From QHCF01 sp003244275 (lineage in GTDB: Bacteria > Actinomycetota > Acidimicrobiia > Acidimicrobiales > QHCF01), in NCBI GenBank assembly GCA_036806345.1, contig DAIROT010000005.1, forward strand, positions 1-64,000: DNA of 64,000 nucleotides. Reading direction: 5' to 3'. Every line of letters begins with the position of its first letter. Positions within the stretch are counted from its first letter, which is position 1. The notes beneath the pieces are model-generated. The model saw only the letters and a program-made list of their open reading frames with translations, searched no databases and was not told the DNA's origin. A program made the translations under genes and the position numbers. Below, piece after piece: positions 8,302-17,317 of this stretch.

Positions 8302-10341
8302 ATGACCTCTCTCTGGCCCCGCATCGAGCCGCTGCTGGCCCGGGTGCAACGGCCGGCCCGCTACATCGGCTGCGAAGAGGGGTCCCGGGTGGCGCCCGAT
8401 GGGCCCAACCGGGTGCGCTGGTTGCTGGTCTATCCGGACGCCTACGAGATTGGCCTTCCCAACCAGGGGCTCCAGATCCTCTATGAGATCCTCAACGAGC
8501 GCCTCGACGCCCTGGCCGAGCGGTCCTACGCGCCATGGGTGGACATGGAGGCCCAGATGCGGGGACGGGGAGTGCCGCTGTTCTCACTTGACACCCATCG
8601 CCCGGCGGCCGAGTTCGACCTGATCGCCTTCAACCTGTCGGCCGAGCTGGTCTACACCAACGTGCTCAACTGCCTCGACCTGGCCGGGGTGGCGGTGCGA
8701 GCTGCCGAGCGAGGGCCGGCCGATCCCCTGGTGGGCGCGGGTGGGCACTGCACCTTCAACCCCGAGCCGCTGGCCGACTTCGTCGACTTCTTCGTGATCG
8801 GGGACGGCGAGGAGGCGGTGGGCGAGGTCACCGAGTGCGTGCGGGAGTGGAAGCTGGGGGGTCGGACGCCGGGGTCGCGGGAAAGGGTGCTCAGAGAGCT
8901 GGCCGGCATCCCTGGTGTCTACGTGCCTGCCATGTACGAGGTGGTCTACGACGGGTGCCAGGTGGCGGCGGTGACGCCGCGTTACGCCGACGTGCCCGAG
9001 CGAGTCGAGAAGCGCACCATCGCCGACCTGGCTGCCTGGCCCTATCCCAAGCGCCAGCTGGTGCCGGTCACCGAGGTGGTGCACGACCGGCTCAATGTGG
9101 AGATCTTTCGGGGGTGTACCCGGGGCTGCCGATTCTGCCAGGCGGGAATGGTGACCCGGCCAGTCCGAGAGAGACCCGCAGCCCAGGTGCGTCAGATGGT
9201 GGCAGACGGCCTGGGACGCACCGGCTACGACGAGGTGAGCCTCACCTCGCTGTCCAGCGCCGACTACTCGGGCATCGAGGGCACGGTGGCAGGAATAGTC
9301 TCGACTGGCGCGGTCGGGGCCGGCATCGGCGATCCGATGTGCACCGGCCAGTCGGTTGGCGGCGGTCTGGCCGGCAGCTCGGCTCGAGGTGGGGGAGGCG
9401 GTGTGGCCGTCAGCCTGCCCAGCCTGCGGGTGGACGCCTTCACCGTGGGCCTGGCGGCCCAGATCGGCCAGGTCCGCCGGACCGGGCTCACCTTCGCCCC
9501 GGAGGCCGGGACCTGGCGGATGCGCCAGGTCATCAACAAGCTCATCCGGGAGGAGGACCTTTACGGAGCCGTAGAGTCGGCCTTCTCGCAGGGCTGGCAA
9601 CGAGTCAAGCTGTACTTCCTCACCGGGCTGCCCACCGAGACCGACGAGGACACCCTGGGCATAGCCGAGCTGGCCCGCCGGTGCGTGGCGGTGGGGCGAC
9701 GCCACTCCAACCGAGTGACGGTAACGGCATCGGTCGGGGGATTCGTGCCCAAACCGCAAACTCCGTTCCAGTGGTTCGGCCAGGATACGGTGGCCGAGCT
9801 GGGGCGCAAGGTGGGACTGCTGCGTGACGCCACCCGCCGGGAGCGGGGAGTGAACCTACGTTGGCACGACCCGGCCGCCACCCTGGCCGAGGGCCTGGCC
9901 AGCCGGGGGGACCGCCGCATGGGCGCGGTGATCGAGGAGGTGTGGCGGCGGGGAGGGACGTTCCAGGAGTGGAGCGAGCATTTCAACCTGGCACTGTGGG
10001 AGAGCGCCATGGCCGCCCACGGCCTCTCGGTGGACGATTACGTCCACCGCCACCGGGAGCGATCGGAGCTGCTGCCCTGGTCCCACGTCTCGGCCGGGCT
10101 GCACGAGGACTTCTTGTGGGGCGACTGGCAGGACGCCCTGGCTCTGGCTCCGGTTGAGGACTGCCGCTGGACGCCGTGCTACGACTGCGGAGCCTGCACC
10201 GGTTACGGGGTGGAGCACGTGGTGGGGTCGGCCCTGCCGCCGGCGGGAGGGAGCCAGGGTACCGGCCAGGACCTGACCAGTGGGGGCAGCATCCCGGTGA
10301 ACGTGAGCCTCACCTCGAGAGTCCGGGCGGGCGTCGGGTGA
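8302..10341 (+). CDS. TIGR03960-type B12-binding-like radical SAM protein
   Basis: A large radical SAM protein (679 aa) of the TIGR03960 type found beside rplU/rpmA in many bacteria; its substrate is not established. An N-terminal cobalamin-binding-like fold (VRWLLVYPDAYEIGLPNQGLQIL) precedes the radical SAM cluster motif C272-x3-C276-x2-C279 (FRGCTRGCRFCQAG). A Gly/Ser-rich insertion of about 45 residues (around 328-375) splits the SAM barrel. The C-terminus has TPCYDCGACTGYG, possible extra metal ligands. ATG 8302 is chosen because family members begin close to this point and no conserved sequence lies upstream. Its stop overlaps the next gene (GTGA). Confidence 0.85.
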   Translation: MTSLWPRIEPLLARVQRPARYIGCEEGSRVAPDGPNRVRWLLVYPDAYEIGLPNQGLQILYEILNERLDALAERSYAPWVDMEAQMRGRGVPLFSLDTHRPAAEFDLIAFNLSAELVYTNVLNCLDLAGVAVRAAERGPADPLVGAGGHCTFNPEPLADFVDFFVIGDGEEAVGEVTECVREWKLGGRTPGSRERVLRELAGIPGVYVPAMYEVVYDGCQVAAVTPRYADVPERVEKRTIADLAAWPYPKRQLVPVTEVVHDRLNVEIFRGCTRGCRFCQAGMVTRPVRERPAAQVRQMVADGLGRTGYDEVSLTSLSSADYSGIEGTVAGIVSTGAVGAGIGDPMCTGQSVGGGLAGSSARGGGGGVAVSLPSLRVDAFTVGLAAQIGQVRRTGLTFAPEAGTWRMRQVINKLIREEDLYGAVESAFSQGWQRVKLYFLTGLPTETDEDTLGIAELARRCVAVGRRHSNRVTVTASVGGFVPKPQTPFQWFGQDTVAELGRKVGLLRDATRRERGVNLRWHDPAATLAEGLASRGDRRMGAVIEEVWRRGGTFQEWSEHFNLALWESAMAAHGLSVDDYVHRHRERSELLPWSHVSAGLHEDFLWGDWQDALALAPVEDCRWTPCYDCGACTGYGVEHVVGSALPPAGGSQGTGQDLTSGGSIPVNVSLTSRVRAGVG

Positions 10342-11111
10342 GGGTCCGGGTGCGGTTCGCCAAGCTGGGCAAGCTGTGCTGGACCAGCCACCGCGACGTG
10401 GCTCGGATGTGGGAGCGAGCGGTCCGTCGGGTGGGCCTGGAGATGGTCTATACCGAGGGTTTCTCCCCCCGGCCCAAGATCAGCTTTGGACTGGCCCTGC
10501 CGACCGGCCACCAGTCGGTGGCTGAGTACCTGGATCTCGAGCTGGCCCAGCCGTTGGGGGTCCCGGCCCAGTCGGCGCCCCCGGAGGTGCTGGCCACTCA
10601 GGAGGGAGACCTCTACGACCTGGGTGCCCAACTTGGGGCTGCGCTGCCAGACGGGATGGACGTCCTGGCAGCTGGGCCGGTCGAGGCGGGCACGGCGTCG
10701 TTGCAGGAGGAGGTCACCTCCTGCTCGTGGCAGATTGAGGTGGCCACCCTCGACCGGCTGGCCGCCGCCGCCCTGGTAGAAACAGCTATGGTCGCCCATG
10801 CCCTCACAGTGGTACGAGAGCGCAAGGGCCGCCCCACCACCGACGACATCCGCCCGGCTCTGCGGTCGCTCACCCTGTTGGACCCAGCCACCGGGAACGA
10901 GAGTTCAATAGATGGTGCCGTACTCTGCGCCGAGCTGCTGACCCAGCCCCGCGGGGTGCGCCCCTCCGAGCTGCTCAGGGCCCTGGGTCCTGCGCTCGAG
11001 CTCGGACGGGTCAGGCGCACCCACCAATGGATCGAGCGCGACGGCGCCCGACGGGAGCCACTCCCGCTCGGACCACCGGACGCGCCGCACGCCTGCGAGC
11101 GTGCGTCATGA
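10338..11111 (+). CDS. TIGR03936 / DUF2344 family protein
   Basis: A 257-aa protein of the family that nearly always follows, or is fused to, the TIGR03960 radical SAM protein. It opens with VRFAKLGKLCWTSHRDVARM and has the signature YTEGFSPRPKISFGLALPTG. The biochemical role is unknown; constant pairing implies a shared pathway, possibly RNA or ribosome modification given the RNase E/G, rplU and rpmA genes downstream (inference). The GTG start at 10338 overlaps the previous stop by 4 bp. Confidence 0.85.
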   Translation: MRVRVRFAKLGKLCWTSHRDVARMWERAVRRVGLEMVYTEGFSPRPKISFGLALPTGHQSVAEYLDLELAQPLGVPAQSAPPEVLATQEGDLYDLGAQLGAALPDGMDVLAAGPVEAGTASLQEEVTSCSWQIEVATLDRLAAAALVETAMVAHALTVVRERKGRPTTDDIRPALRSLTLLDPATGNESSIDGAVLCAELLTQPRGVRPSELLRALGPALELGRVRRTHQWIERDGARREPLPLGPPDAPHACERAS

Positions 11112-11126
11112 GAAGGGAACATTCAG

Positions 11127-12905
11127 ATGTCCGAACCATCCCCGAGCCCGGAACAGCCGGGTGAGGGCACCGCGTCCAACCATGACCTGACACCGGGCGC
11201 CTCTGCGCCAGGCTCCTCTGGCTCACGCAGGTCGCCCGGCGAAGTGACCGAGACACCTGGGCGATCCGACCCACGTCCCAAGATCGGCGACAGCCGGCCG
11301 GCACCCCCAGGACGAACGATTCCATCCGGCCTCTCGCCGGCGCCGTCATCCGGTGGTGCGGTATCCGAGCCAGGACCGCGGCCTGCTCGCTCCAGAAGGC
11401 GGGGCGGACGGGGTCGTGGGGGGGGCGGTGGCCACACGGGTGGGGCGGGGACACCTACAGGAAGTGCCAGTACTGTCACGCCGCTGACCACCGGGAAGGG
11501 ACGCCCGAACGCGGTGACCTCCGGCGCCCCGGTACCGCCGGCGGCCTCGGTGACCCCGCAGACGAAGGTCGATCGCGCCACCAGGCCGCGGGAGATCACG
11601 AACCGGCCTCCCGGCCGGGAGCGACGGGGGCGCCCGGTGGGGCGCTACCTGATGTGCGTCCAGGTCCAACCCGAGGCCACTCAGGTCGCGGTGCTGGAGG
11701 GGCGCTCCCTCGTCGAGCACTACGTGTCGGTGAGCCAGGACCGTGACACCCAGATCGATGGGAACATCTACCTGGGCCGAGTCGAGAGCGTGCTGCCCGG
11801 CATGGAGGCCGCCTTCGTCGACATCGCCACCACCAAGAATGCCGTGCTCTACCGGGGCGACGTCCACTACGACCGGGACGACGTCGAAGGAGTCCGTCAG
11901 CCAGAGGCCCGCATCGAGGAGCTGCTGCGGCCCGGCCAGGCCATCATCTGCCAGGTAACCAAGAACCCCATCGCGGCCAAGGGTGCCCGATTGACCCAGG
12001 AGGTGTCGCTGCCCGGGCGCTTTGTCGTGCTCATCCCCAACAGCACCTCCTACGGCATCTCCAAGCGTCTGGAAGACGACGAGCGCAGACGCCTCCGACA
12101 GATTCTCGACGGCCTTCGTCCGCCTGGTCACGGCTTGATCGTTCGCACGGCGGCCGAGGGCGCCAGTGCCGAGGAGTTGACGCGTGACATCGCTCGCCTA
12201 CTGGCCCAGTGGGGGCAGATCGCGGCTGCGGCTCAACGAGCCCCAGTCCCGTCGGTCCTCTACGCCGAGCCCGATGTGGCCGTCAGGGTGATAAGAGAGG
12301 AGTTCAACCACGACTACCGGGGGGTGGTGATCGATGATCCGGTGGTCCACGCCGAGGTCAGGGACTACGTCGCCAGTATCAGTCCCGAGCTGGCCGACAG
12401 GGTGGAGCTGCATGACAAGACAGTGGACCCATTGCCCATCTTCGAGCGCCACCACGTGCACGAGCAGCTCCACAAGGCTCTCGACCGCAAGGTCTGGCTT
12501 CCTTCGGGCGGATCGCTCATCATCGAGCGCACCGAGGCCCTGACCGTGATCGACGTCAACACGGCCAAGAACGTCGGGCGATCCACCCTGGAGGAGACCG
12601 TCTACCGCAATAACCTGGAGGCAGCTGGCGAGATAGCCCGCCAACTACGTCTCCGCGACATCGGCGGGATAATCGTGATCGACTTCATCGACATGGAGGT
12701 GAAGTCCAATCGAGACAGCGTCAACGCCGCCTTTCGGGAGGCCCTGGCCAGGGACAAGACCAGGACCCAGGCCTTTGCCATCTCCGAGCTGGGCTTGGTG
12801 GAGATGACCCGCAAGCGAGTGTCCGAGGGACTGGTGGAGTCATTCTCCCAGACCTGCCCAACCTGCAACGGCCGCGGAATCGTCTTCGACCACTCCCTCC
12901 TGTAG
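11127..12905 (+). CDS. rne: Ribonuclease E/G family endoribonuclease
   Basis: Cleaves single-stranded, 5'-monophosphate RNA in mRNA decay and rRNA/tRNA maturation. The 592-aa product starts with about 165 residues of disordered Pro/Ser/Gly/Arg-rich sequence, then an S1-like RNA-binding domain (IYLGRVESVLPGMEAAFVDI), the 5'-sensor/RNase-H-like region and the catalytic Mg site (IVVIDFIDM and the earlier LTVIDVNTAKN). A CPTC zinc-link (C577, C580) near the C-terminus supports dimerisation. The disordered extension is N-terminal, as in actinobacterial enzymes, rather than C-terminal as in E. coli RNase E. rplU starts 12 bp later. Confidence 0.93.
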   Translation: MSEPSPSPEQPGEGTASNHDLTPGASAPGSSGSRRSPGEVTETPGRSDPRPKIGDSRPAPPGRTIPSGLSPAPSSGGAVSEPGPRPARSRRRGGRGRGGGGGHTGGAGTPTGSASTVTPLTTGKGRPNAVTSGAPVPPAASVTPQTKVDRATRPREITNRPPGRERRGRPVGRYLMCVQVQPEATQVAVLEGRSLVEHYVSVSQDRDTQIDGNIYLGRVESVLPGMEAAFVDIATTKNAVLYRGDVHYDRDDVEGVRQPEARIEELLRPGQAIICQVTKNPIAAKGARLTQEVSLPGRFVVLIPNSTSYGISKRLEDDERRRLRQILDGLRPPGHGLIVRTAAEGASAEELTRDIARLLAQWGQIAAAAQRAPVPSVLYAEPDVAVRVIREEFNHDYRGVVIDDPVVHAEVRDYVASISPELADRVELHDKTVDPLPIFERHHVHEQLHKALDRKVWLPSGGSLIIERTEALTVIDVNTAKNVGRSTLEETVYRNNLEAAGEIARQLRLRDIGGIIVIDFIDMEVKSNRDSVNAAFREALARDKTRTQAFAISELGLVEMTRKRVSEGLVESFSQTCPTCNGRGIVFDHSLL

Positions 12906-12917
12906 CATGAGGTTCCC

Positions 12918-13286
12918 ATGTACGCGGTGATCAAGACGGGTGGCAAACAGGAACGGGTGACCGAGGGCCAGCGACTGCAGGTCGAACTGCTCCGACCGTC
13001 CGCCGAGGGCGATGTGTCCTTCACTCCCCTGCTTTTGGTGGACGGAGCCGATGTGGTGGCTGACGCGGACGGTTTGGCCCGAGCCGTCGTGTCGGCCCGG
13101 GTGGTGGGTGAGACCAAGGGGCCCAAGGTGGTGGGATTCACCTACAAGGCCAAGACCAACAACCGGCGCCACTGGGGACACCGCCAGCGCTACTCGACCA
13201 TCGAGATCACAGGAATCGCCAAGGCTGCCAGCCCGGCGCACAGCAGCCCAGCTGAGGGTAGCTCGGCCCAGAGCAACCCGGCCTAG
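12918..13286 (+). CDS. rplU: 50S ribosomal protein L21
   Basis: A 23S rRNA-binding protein of the large subunit. It begins MYAVIKTGGKQERV, includes VVGFTYKAKTNNRRHWGHRQ, and has the expected core of about 102 residues. A Ser/Pro/Ala-rich tail of about 20 residues extends the usual C-terminus to 122 aa. It lies directly between the RNase E/G gene and rpmA, the standard arrangement. Confidence 0.97.
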   Translation: MYAVIKTGGKQERVTEGQRLQVELLRPSAEGDVSFTPLLLVDGADVVADADGLARAVVSARVVGETKGPKVVGFTYKAKTNNRRHWGHRQRYSTIEITGIAKAASPAHSSPAEGSSAQSNPA

Positions 13287-13298
13287 AGGAGGAGACAG

Positions 13299-13568
13299 AT
13301 GTCCAAGACCAAAGGTGGCGGATCAACTCGCAACGGCCGGGATTCCAACGCCCAGCGCCTCGGAGTCAAGGTCTTCGACGGTACCGCAGTGTCTCCTGGC
13401 ACCATCATCCTGCGCCAGCGAGGCACGCAATTCCATCCCGGCGTCAACGTGGGACGGGGCGGGGATGACACCTTGTTCGCCACCGCCGACGGCCAGGTGA
13501 AGTTCGCCTCCCGTAAGGGGCGCCGATTGGTGGACGTTGTGCCTAAATCAAGGCCCGTAGGAGTCTGA
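13299..13568 (+). CDS. rpmA: 50S ribosomal protein L27
   Basis: A large-subunit protein whose N-terminus reaches the peptidyl-transferase centre. The 89-aa product begins MSKTKGGGSTRNGRDSNAQR and has QRGTQFHPGVNVGRGGDDTL, both typical. A strong GAGGAGGAG ribosome site precedes ATG 13299. There is no N-terminal cleavage extension like that of Firmicutes. No obg gene follows in this window. Confidence 0.97.
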   Translation: MSKTKGGGSTRNGRDSNAQRLGVKVFDGTAVSPGTIILRQRGTQFHPGVNVGRGGDDTLFATADGQVKFASRKGRRLVDVVPKSRPVGV

Positions 13569-13697
13569 GCCCAAGAAAGACCGGATCTGGCTGGCGACCG
13601 TCGCTGGGTCGGCCAATGGAACTAGTTGCGACCAGGGTGACACCACTCTGACCACCTCGCTGTTGGGAAGCGTGCTCGCCAGTCTGCGGACGCCTCC

Positions 13698-13898
13698 TCA
13701 AGGGTGGCTGAGTCCCTTTGGTCCCTCTGACACGACCATGATCTGAACCGCAAGAGTGATCCATTCCAGTCGCCCGACCAGATGAACGGTCTCGTACGTC
13801 TGCGGCGGCAGTGTTCGGTCTTGGACGTTCGCCAACATTTCCTGGTGCGTCACGCGCCAGTGAGTGAGGTGGGCTTCAACCGTCTTGATCTGATGCAC
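13698..13898 (-). CDS. Possible small ORF of unknown function
   Basis: A 66-aa ORF with a GTG start (VHQIKTVEAHLTHWRVT and later RLEWITLAVQIMVV) in the 344-bp stretch between rpmA and the tRNA-Glu gene. I do not recognise it. Its third-codon GC is clearly lower than that of neighbouring genes and no ribosome site is evident. It may be a remnant of a larger gene next to the tRNA 3' end. I see nothing else in 13569-13912. Confidence 0.3.
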   Translation of the reverse strand: MHQIKTVEAHLTHWRVTHQEMLANVQDRTLPPQTYETVHLVGRLEWITLAVQIMVVSEGPKGLSHP

Positions 13899-13912
13899 GG
13901 ACGAAACGTACG

Positions 13913-13985
13913 TACCCCCAACGGGATTCGAACCCGTGTTACCGCCTTGAAAGGGCGGCGTCCTGGGCCGCTAGACGATGGGGGC
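13913..13985 (-). tRNA. tRNA-Glu (UUC)
   Basis: The - strand folds into a 73-nt cloverleaf: acceptor GCCCCCA pairs with TGGGGGT, the D arm contains TCTAGCGGCCCAGGA, and the anticodon stem CCGCC/GGCGG encloses the loop CTTTCAA with anticodon TTC. The T arm is ACGGG-TTCGAAT-CCCGT. The first acceptor pair is G1-U72 instead of the usual G-C; the discriminator base is A. CCA is not encoded. Confidence 0.93.
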
Positions 13986-14034
13986 GAGGGGGGAAGGGGG
14001 GCTGAGCCTGGCCCGACCGGCCGGAGTCAGGATA

Positions 14035-15393
14035 TCAGGGCGCGTCCGATCCATCCCCAGTCAGGTCCCAGTCGGTGCCGCCGGGGGTGTCCCTCACCTC
14101 CACCCCCAGTGCCACCAGGCGGTCACGCACGGTGTCGGCATCGGCCCACCGCTGATCCTTCCTGGCGCCAGCCCGTACCTCGAGGAGGGTCTCGACAAAG
14201 GGGGCCAGGACGCGGCGCGGGTCACGGGCTCCGACCTCAGCCAGCTGGCCCAGGCGTACCACCATCGAGCGGAGGGCTGCGCGTCCCTGGTCGACCTGGT
14301 CAGACTGGAGGGTGTCCCGGGACCAGGCCGCCAGCTCGTCATCGAGCTCCAGGATGGTACGGGCTGCGGATCGAGCGTCCCTGGCCGCCAGGGCCTCGGC
14401 AAAGGCGCCTTCGAAGGCTCGTACCGCAGCCATCAACGGAGAGTCCGAGGCGCTCGGGCGGGATTCGCGGGACTCCTGCGCCGCCCCCTCGGGCTGCGCA
14501 AGGCGTCCCGGCGTCCCTGTCCCACCGCCGGCCGCCAGCTCGGCCGCCAGCTCGGCCAGGCGGGTGATGGGCACGCTGTCCCCACTGTGGATCTCCACGG
14601 CGCGGCCGTGGGAGCGCACCGTCAAGACACCCAGGCCGACCACGGTGGCGGTGCCGGCGTCCAGGTCGAGCAGGCAGCCGGTGTGCTCGTCCACTCCTAG
14701 CACGAACGCGCCATCGGGCAGATCCGCCTCCATGGCCGCCAGGCGACGCTCACCCAGGTAGCAGAATCGGGTGTCGTGGTTACCCCCCTCTGCATTGTTG
14801 AAGTGGGGGATCACGGCCGCCCGCAGGCCAGCCTGGGCCAGCAGGTCCAGGCCGTCCAGCCAGTGGGGGGCCAGTCCCACCTTGTAGACCTCGTAGACCG
14901 GGACGGTGGATACCCCCAGAGTCAGGGCGGCCGCACTGGCGAAGGTGATCGCCCCGCCGGTACCGCCGGCCCGCAGCTTGTCGGCCAGGAGCGCAGGCAC
15001 GGAGGAACCCACCCACTCGGCCAAGGCGTAGGAAGGGCTGCCCGGCCCGGCGAACACGTACCGGGCGGATCGCAATCGGGCCAAGGCCGTCTCCTGCTCG
15101 AGGGCATCCCCGTGGGCCGAGCGCCAGTTGGCCACTTGGAGGGCCACCCCCACACTCTTGTCGAAATACTCCTGTGCCTTCGCCGAGATGTCATCGGCGT
15201 TCTCCTGGAAGCCGAACGGGGTGTCGAGCAGGACGGCCGGTACCGGCGCTGGGCCCAGGCGGCCCAGCAGCTGGCGGTGGGTCTTGGCCATGGTGGGGCT
15301 GGTCTCGCCCGAGCCCATGATGGTAAGCAGGCGGGGCCGCGACCCCTTGCGCTGTCCAGGCCGCGGCCCTTGCGGCTGGAGAGGCTGGGTCAT
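14035..15393 (-). CDS. S51-like peptidase fold fused to CysS C-terminal domain
   Basis: A two-domain protein of 452 aa. Residues about 20-300 resemble peptidase S51 / cyanophycinase-like class I glutamine-amidotransferase folds: LLTIMGSGETSPTM, then GGAITFASAAALTLG around the expected serine nucleophile, and a VLGVDEHTGCLL segment. Residues about 335-452 match the C-terminal helical/anticodon-side region of cysteinyl-tRNA synthetase (FAEALAARDARSAARTILEL, then DTVRDRLVALGVEVRDTPGG). No synthetase catalytic domain is present. ATG 15393 overlaps the upstream hydrolase stop by 4 bp (ATGA), so an in-frame ATG further upstream is unlikely to be used. It is the last gene of a four-gene coupled operon. 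Function unknown. Confidence 0.75.
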   Translation of the reverse strand: MTQPLQPQGPRPGQRKGSRPRLLTIMGSGETSPTMAKTHRQLLGRLGPAPVPAVLLDTPFGFQENADDISAKAQEYFDKSVGVALQVANWRSAHGDALEQETALARLRSARYVFAGPGSPSYALAEWVGSSVPALLADKLRAGGTGGAITFASAAALTLGVSTVPVYEVYKVGLAPHWLDGLDLLAQAGLRAAVIPHFNNAEGGNHDTRFCYLGERRLAAMEADLPDGAFVLGVDEHTGCLLDLDAGTATVVGLGVLTVRSHGRAVEIHSGDSVPITRLAELAAELAAGGGTGTPGRLAQPEGAAQESRESRPSASDSPLMAAVRAFEGAFAEALAARDARSAARTILELDDELAAWSRDTLQSDQVDQGRAALRSMVVRLGQLAEVGARDPRRVLAPFVETLLEVRAGARKDQRWADADTVRDRLVALGVEVRDTPGGTDWDLTGDGSDAP

Positions 15394-16325
15394 CCGAAGA
15401 ACCCGTCGATCACGCTGGCGTGCAGCAGGTCGCCCAGCTCCACTGGGAACTGGGCGTGGAGGTCGTGGTCGGCGGGAGCGAACCAGTGGGCCCGCCCAAC
15501 TGGCAGGGCGACCAAGGCGGCGTCGACGCTGCCGCGCTTGTCCCTCGTCCACGCCGTGTCACCGCCGGCGTCGCCGCTTCCGGCGGCATCGACGGCCCGG
15601 CTGGCGTCGGCACCCCGGCTGGCATCCGGAACGTCAGCCGCGGCAGCCGGGACCAGCAGGACCGGCACCTTGATGGCCGGGTAGCGGGTCGAGGGCCGGT
15701 GCTCCCAGAGAGATCGCAGGATGCGCAGGTGGCGGTCGAGGGTGAGCCAGGGGGCGATGGTGCCGTCCGCCCTGGTCTCGAAATTGGCCAGGGAGCCCTG
15801 GACCCCCGCCTCGGGCCAGTCGGGATGCACCGTCCTGATCAGGGCCTCCATCTCCGTCCTGGGGGTGCCGATCAACATGGGCGGCGTCAGGGCAGCCTCG
15901 CACTGCTCCCAGCTGTCGAACGTGTCGGCCAGCTCGATGATCCCTCCGTCCACGCAGGCAATGCCCCTCAGTGCCTCGGGCTGGCGATAGGCCAGCTCCA
16001 GGGCCACGTTGGCCCCCCAGGACTGGCCGACCACCACCGGACGGGTGGCCAGGTACTCCAACACGCAGGCCAGGTCGTCGCACACAGTGGCGAAGTCATA
16101 CCCGTCATCGGGCTTGTCCGAGTAGCCGTGGCCCCGCTGGTCGACGGCCGCCCCCGCGTGTCCCAGCTGGACCAGCCGCTGCGCCACCCCGTCCCACATC
16201 CGGGCGTTGGAGGCCAGGCCGTGGACCAGCAGGAACGCCACGTTCCCGACCCCCGCCCGCGGGTCGTCCCAGATGTCGACCGCCAGCGTCACACCGCCCG
16301 TGACCGGGACCCTCACGGTCCTCAC
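15390..16325 (-). CDS. Alpha/beta hydrolase
   Basis: A 311-aa alpha/beta-fold hydrolase. It shows the oxyanion HG segment (LLVHGLASNARMWD), DQRGHGYSD, the nucleophile elbow GQSWG and a C-terminal histidine in ADHDLH. The position of a histidine near HWFAPADHDLHAQFP fits the catalytic triad. Between about 225 and 265 is an Ala/Asp/Arg-rich insertion. GTG 16325 overlaps the upstream stop (GTGA). The substrate cannot be told from sequence; neighbours suggest carbohydrate or polyol metabolism (inference). Confidence 0.82.
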   Translation of the reverse strand: MRTVRVPVTGGVTLAVDIWDDPRAGVGNVAFLLVHGLASNARMWDGVAQRLVQLGHAGAAVDQRGHGYSDKPDDGYDFATVCDDLACVLEYLATRPVVVGQSWGANVALELAYRQPEALRGIACVDGGIIELADTFDSWEQCEAALTPPMLIGTPRTEMEALIRTVHPDWPEAGVQGSLANFETRADGTIAPWLTLDRHLRILRSLWEHRPSTRYPAIKVPVLLVPAAAADVPDASRGADASRAVDAAGSGDAGGDTAWTRDKRGSVDAALVALPVGRAHWFAPADHDLHAQFPVELGDLLHASVIDGFFG

Positions 16326-17317
16326 TGGGCACCCACACCGGCCAGCTCCCTGAGCTGGTCGACCACCCCGGCCAGCTCCACCGAGTCCTCCGGCGGTCGC
16401 CTCAGGTGAGCATCCCCCCGCACCACCGCCCCCATGTGCTCGATCATCCCCAGGTATGGATCGCCAGCACCACTGACAAGGGCATTCCGACTACCGTCCC
16501 GCCCGGTCAGCACCATCTGGTCATCACCAGGCCCGGGCGTGAAAGCCCGCTCCACCGCCAAGGCGGCCTCAGTGCCCACCAGCTCCAGCTGCTGGCGCTC
16601 GGGGGCCTCGAAGGAGCATTCGAAGGATCCTGCCAACCCGTCTCCAAAATCCACCCAACCGGCAAACGACGCATCCACCCCCGCAGGCGTCTCCCGGGCC
16701 GCTGCCGCCATCCGCCGGGGCAAACGCCCTGCCGCTCCCAGCAGCGGGGCCAGGCAGTAGATGCCCAGGTCGAGGAGGGACCCCCCACCCATCTCGGGCT
16801 GCCACCGGTGATCACCGGATCGGGTCACCACGCCAGTGAAGGCGGCCCGCATGAATCGCAGCTCCCCCAGCCGGCCCGAGCTCACAAGCTCCCCCACCGC
16901 CATGGAGCGGGGATGAAAAGGCGTCATGTAGGCCTCCATCAGGACCATGCCTGCGGCCCGGGCGGCCCGGGCCATGGCCAGGGCATCAGCTCCAGTGGAG
17001 GCCAGGGGCTTCTCACACAAGACGTGCTTGCCGGCTTGGACGGCGCGACAGGTCCATTCCCGGTGCAGGCTGTTGGGGAGGGGGATGTAGACCACCTCCA
17101 CGTCGGGGTCGTCCAACACCTCCTGGTACCCATCGTGTACCCGGTCGGCGGCCAGCCAACCGAGCTGGTCGGGGGGACACGACTGGCTGGCCGCCGCCAC
17201 CAGCCGGGCTCCGGCGCTGGCGGCCAAGGCGGGCAGTACGGCCAGGCGGGCCACAGTGGAAGTGGGCGCCAGGACTCCCCAGCGAACAGGGTATTTTTCG
17301 CTCGAGAGTCCGCTCAA
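16322..17317 (-). CDS. Gfo/Idh/MocA family NAD(P)-dependent oxidoreductase
   Basis: A dehydrogenase of the glucose-fructose oxidoreductase / inositol dehydrogenase family, about 331 aa. The N-terminal Rossmann part (VRWGVLAPTSTVARLAVLPA) lacks the classic GxGxxG spacing; the catalytic EKP motif is in HVLCEKPLAS, and the C-terminal domain has GGGSLLDLGIYCLAPLLG. I prefer the TTG start at 17317 because it overlaps the upstream stop as TTGA; a start 48 bp further upstream lies inside the previous gene. It is coupled to a ThuA-Gfo fusion gene upstream, so two related oxidoreductases are made together. Confidence 0.8.
   Translation of the reverse strand: MSGLSSEKYPVRWGVLAPTSTVARLAVLPALAASAGARLVAAASQSCPPDQLGWLAADRVHDGYQEVLDDPDVEVVYIPLPNSLHREWTCRAVQAGKHVLCEKPLASTGADALAMARAARAAGMVLMEAYMTPFHPRSMAVGELVSSGRLGELRFMRAAFTGVVTRSGDHRWQPEMGGGSLLDLGIYCLAPLLGAAGRLPRRMAAAARETPAGVDASFAGWVDFGDGLAGSFECSFEAPERQQLELVGTEAALAVERAFTPGPGDDQMVLTGRDGSRNALVSGAGDPYLGMIEHMGAVVRGDAHLRRPPEDSVELAGVVDQLRELAGVGAQ

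Noticed and set aside
13913..13985. tRNA-Glu as the attachment site of a present element
   Set aside because: No duplicated tRNA 3' segment and no integrase were seen nearby; the adjacent - strand genes look chromosomal.
13782..14567. 261-aa + strand open frame through the tRNA and the S51/CysS-tail gene
   Set aside because: It crosses the tRNA gene and is a Pro/Arg-rich shadow of the real - strand gene.
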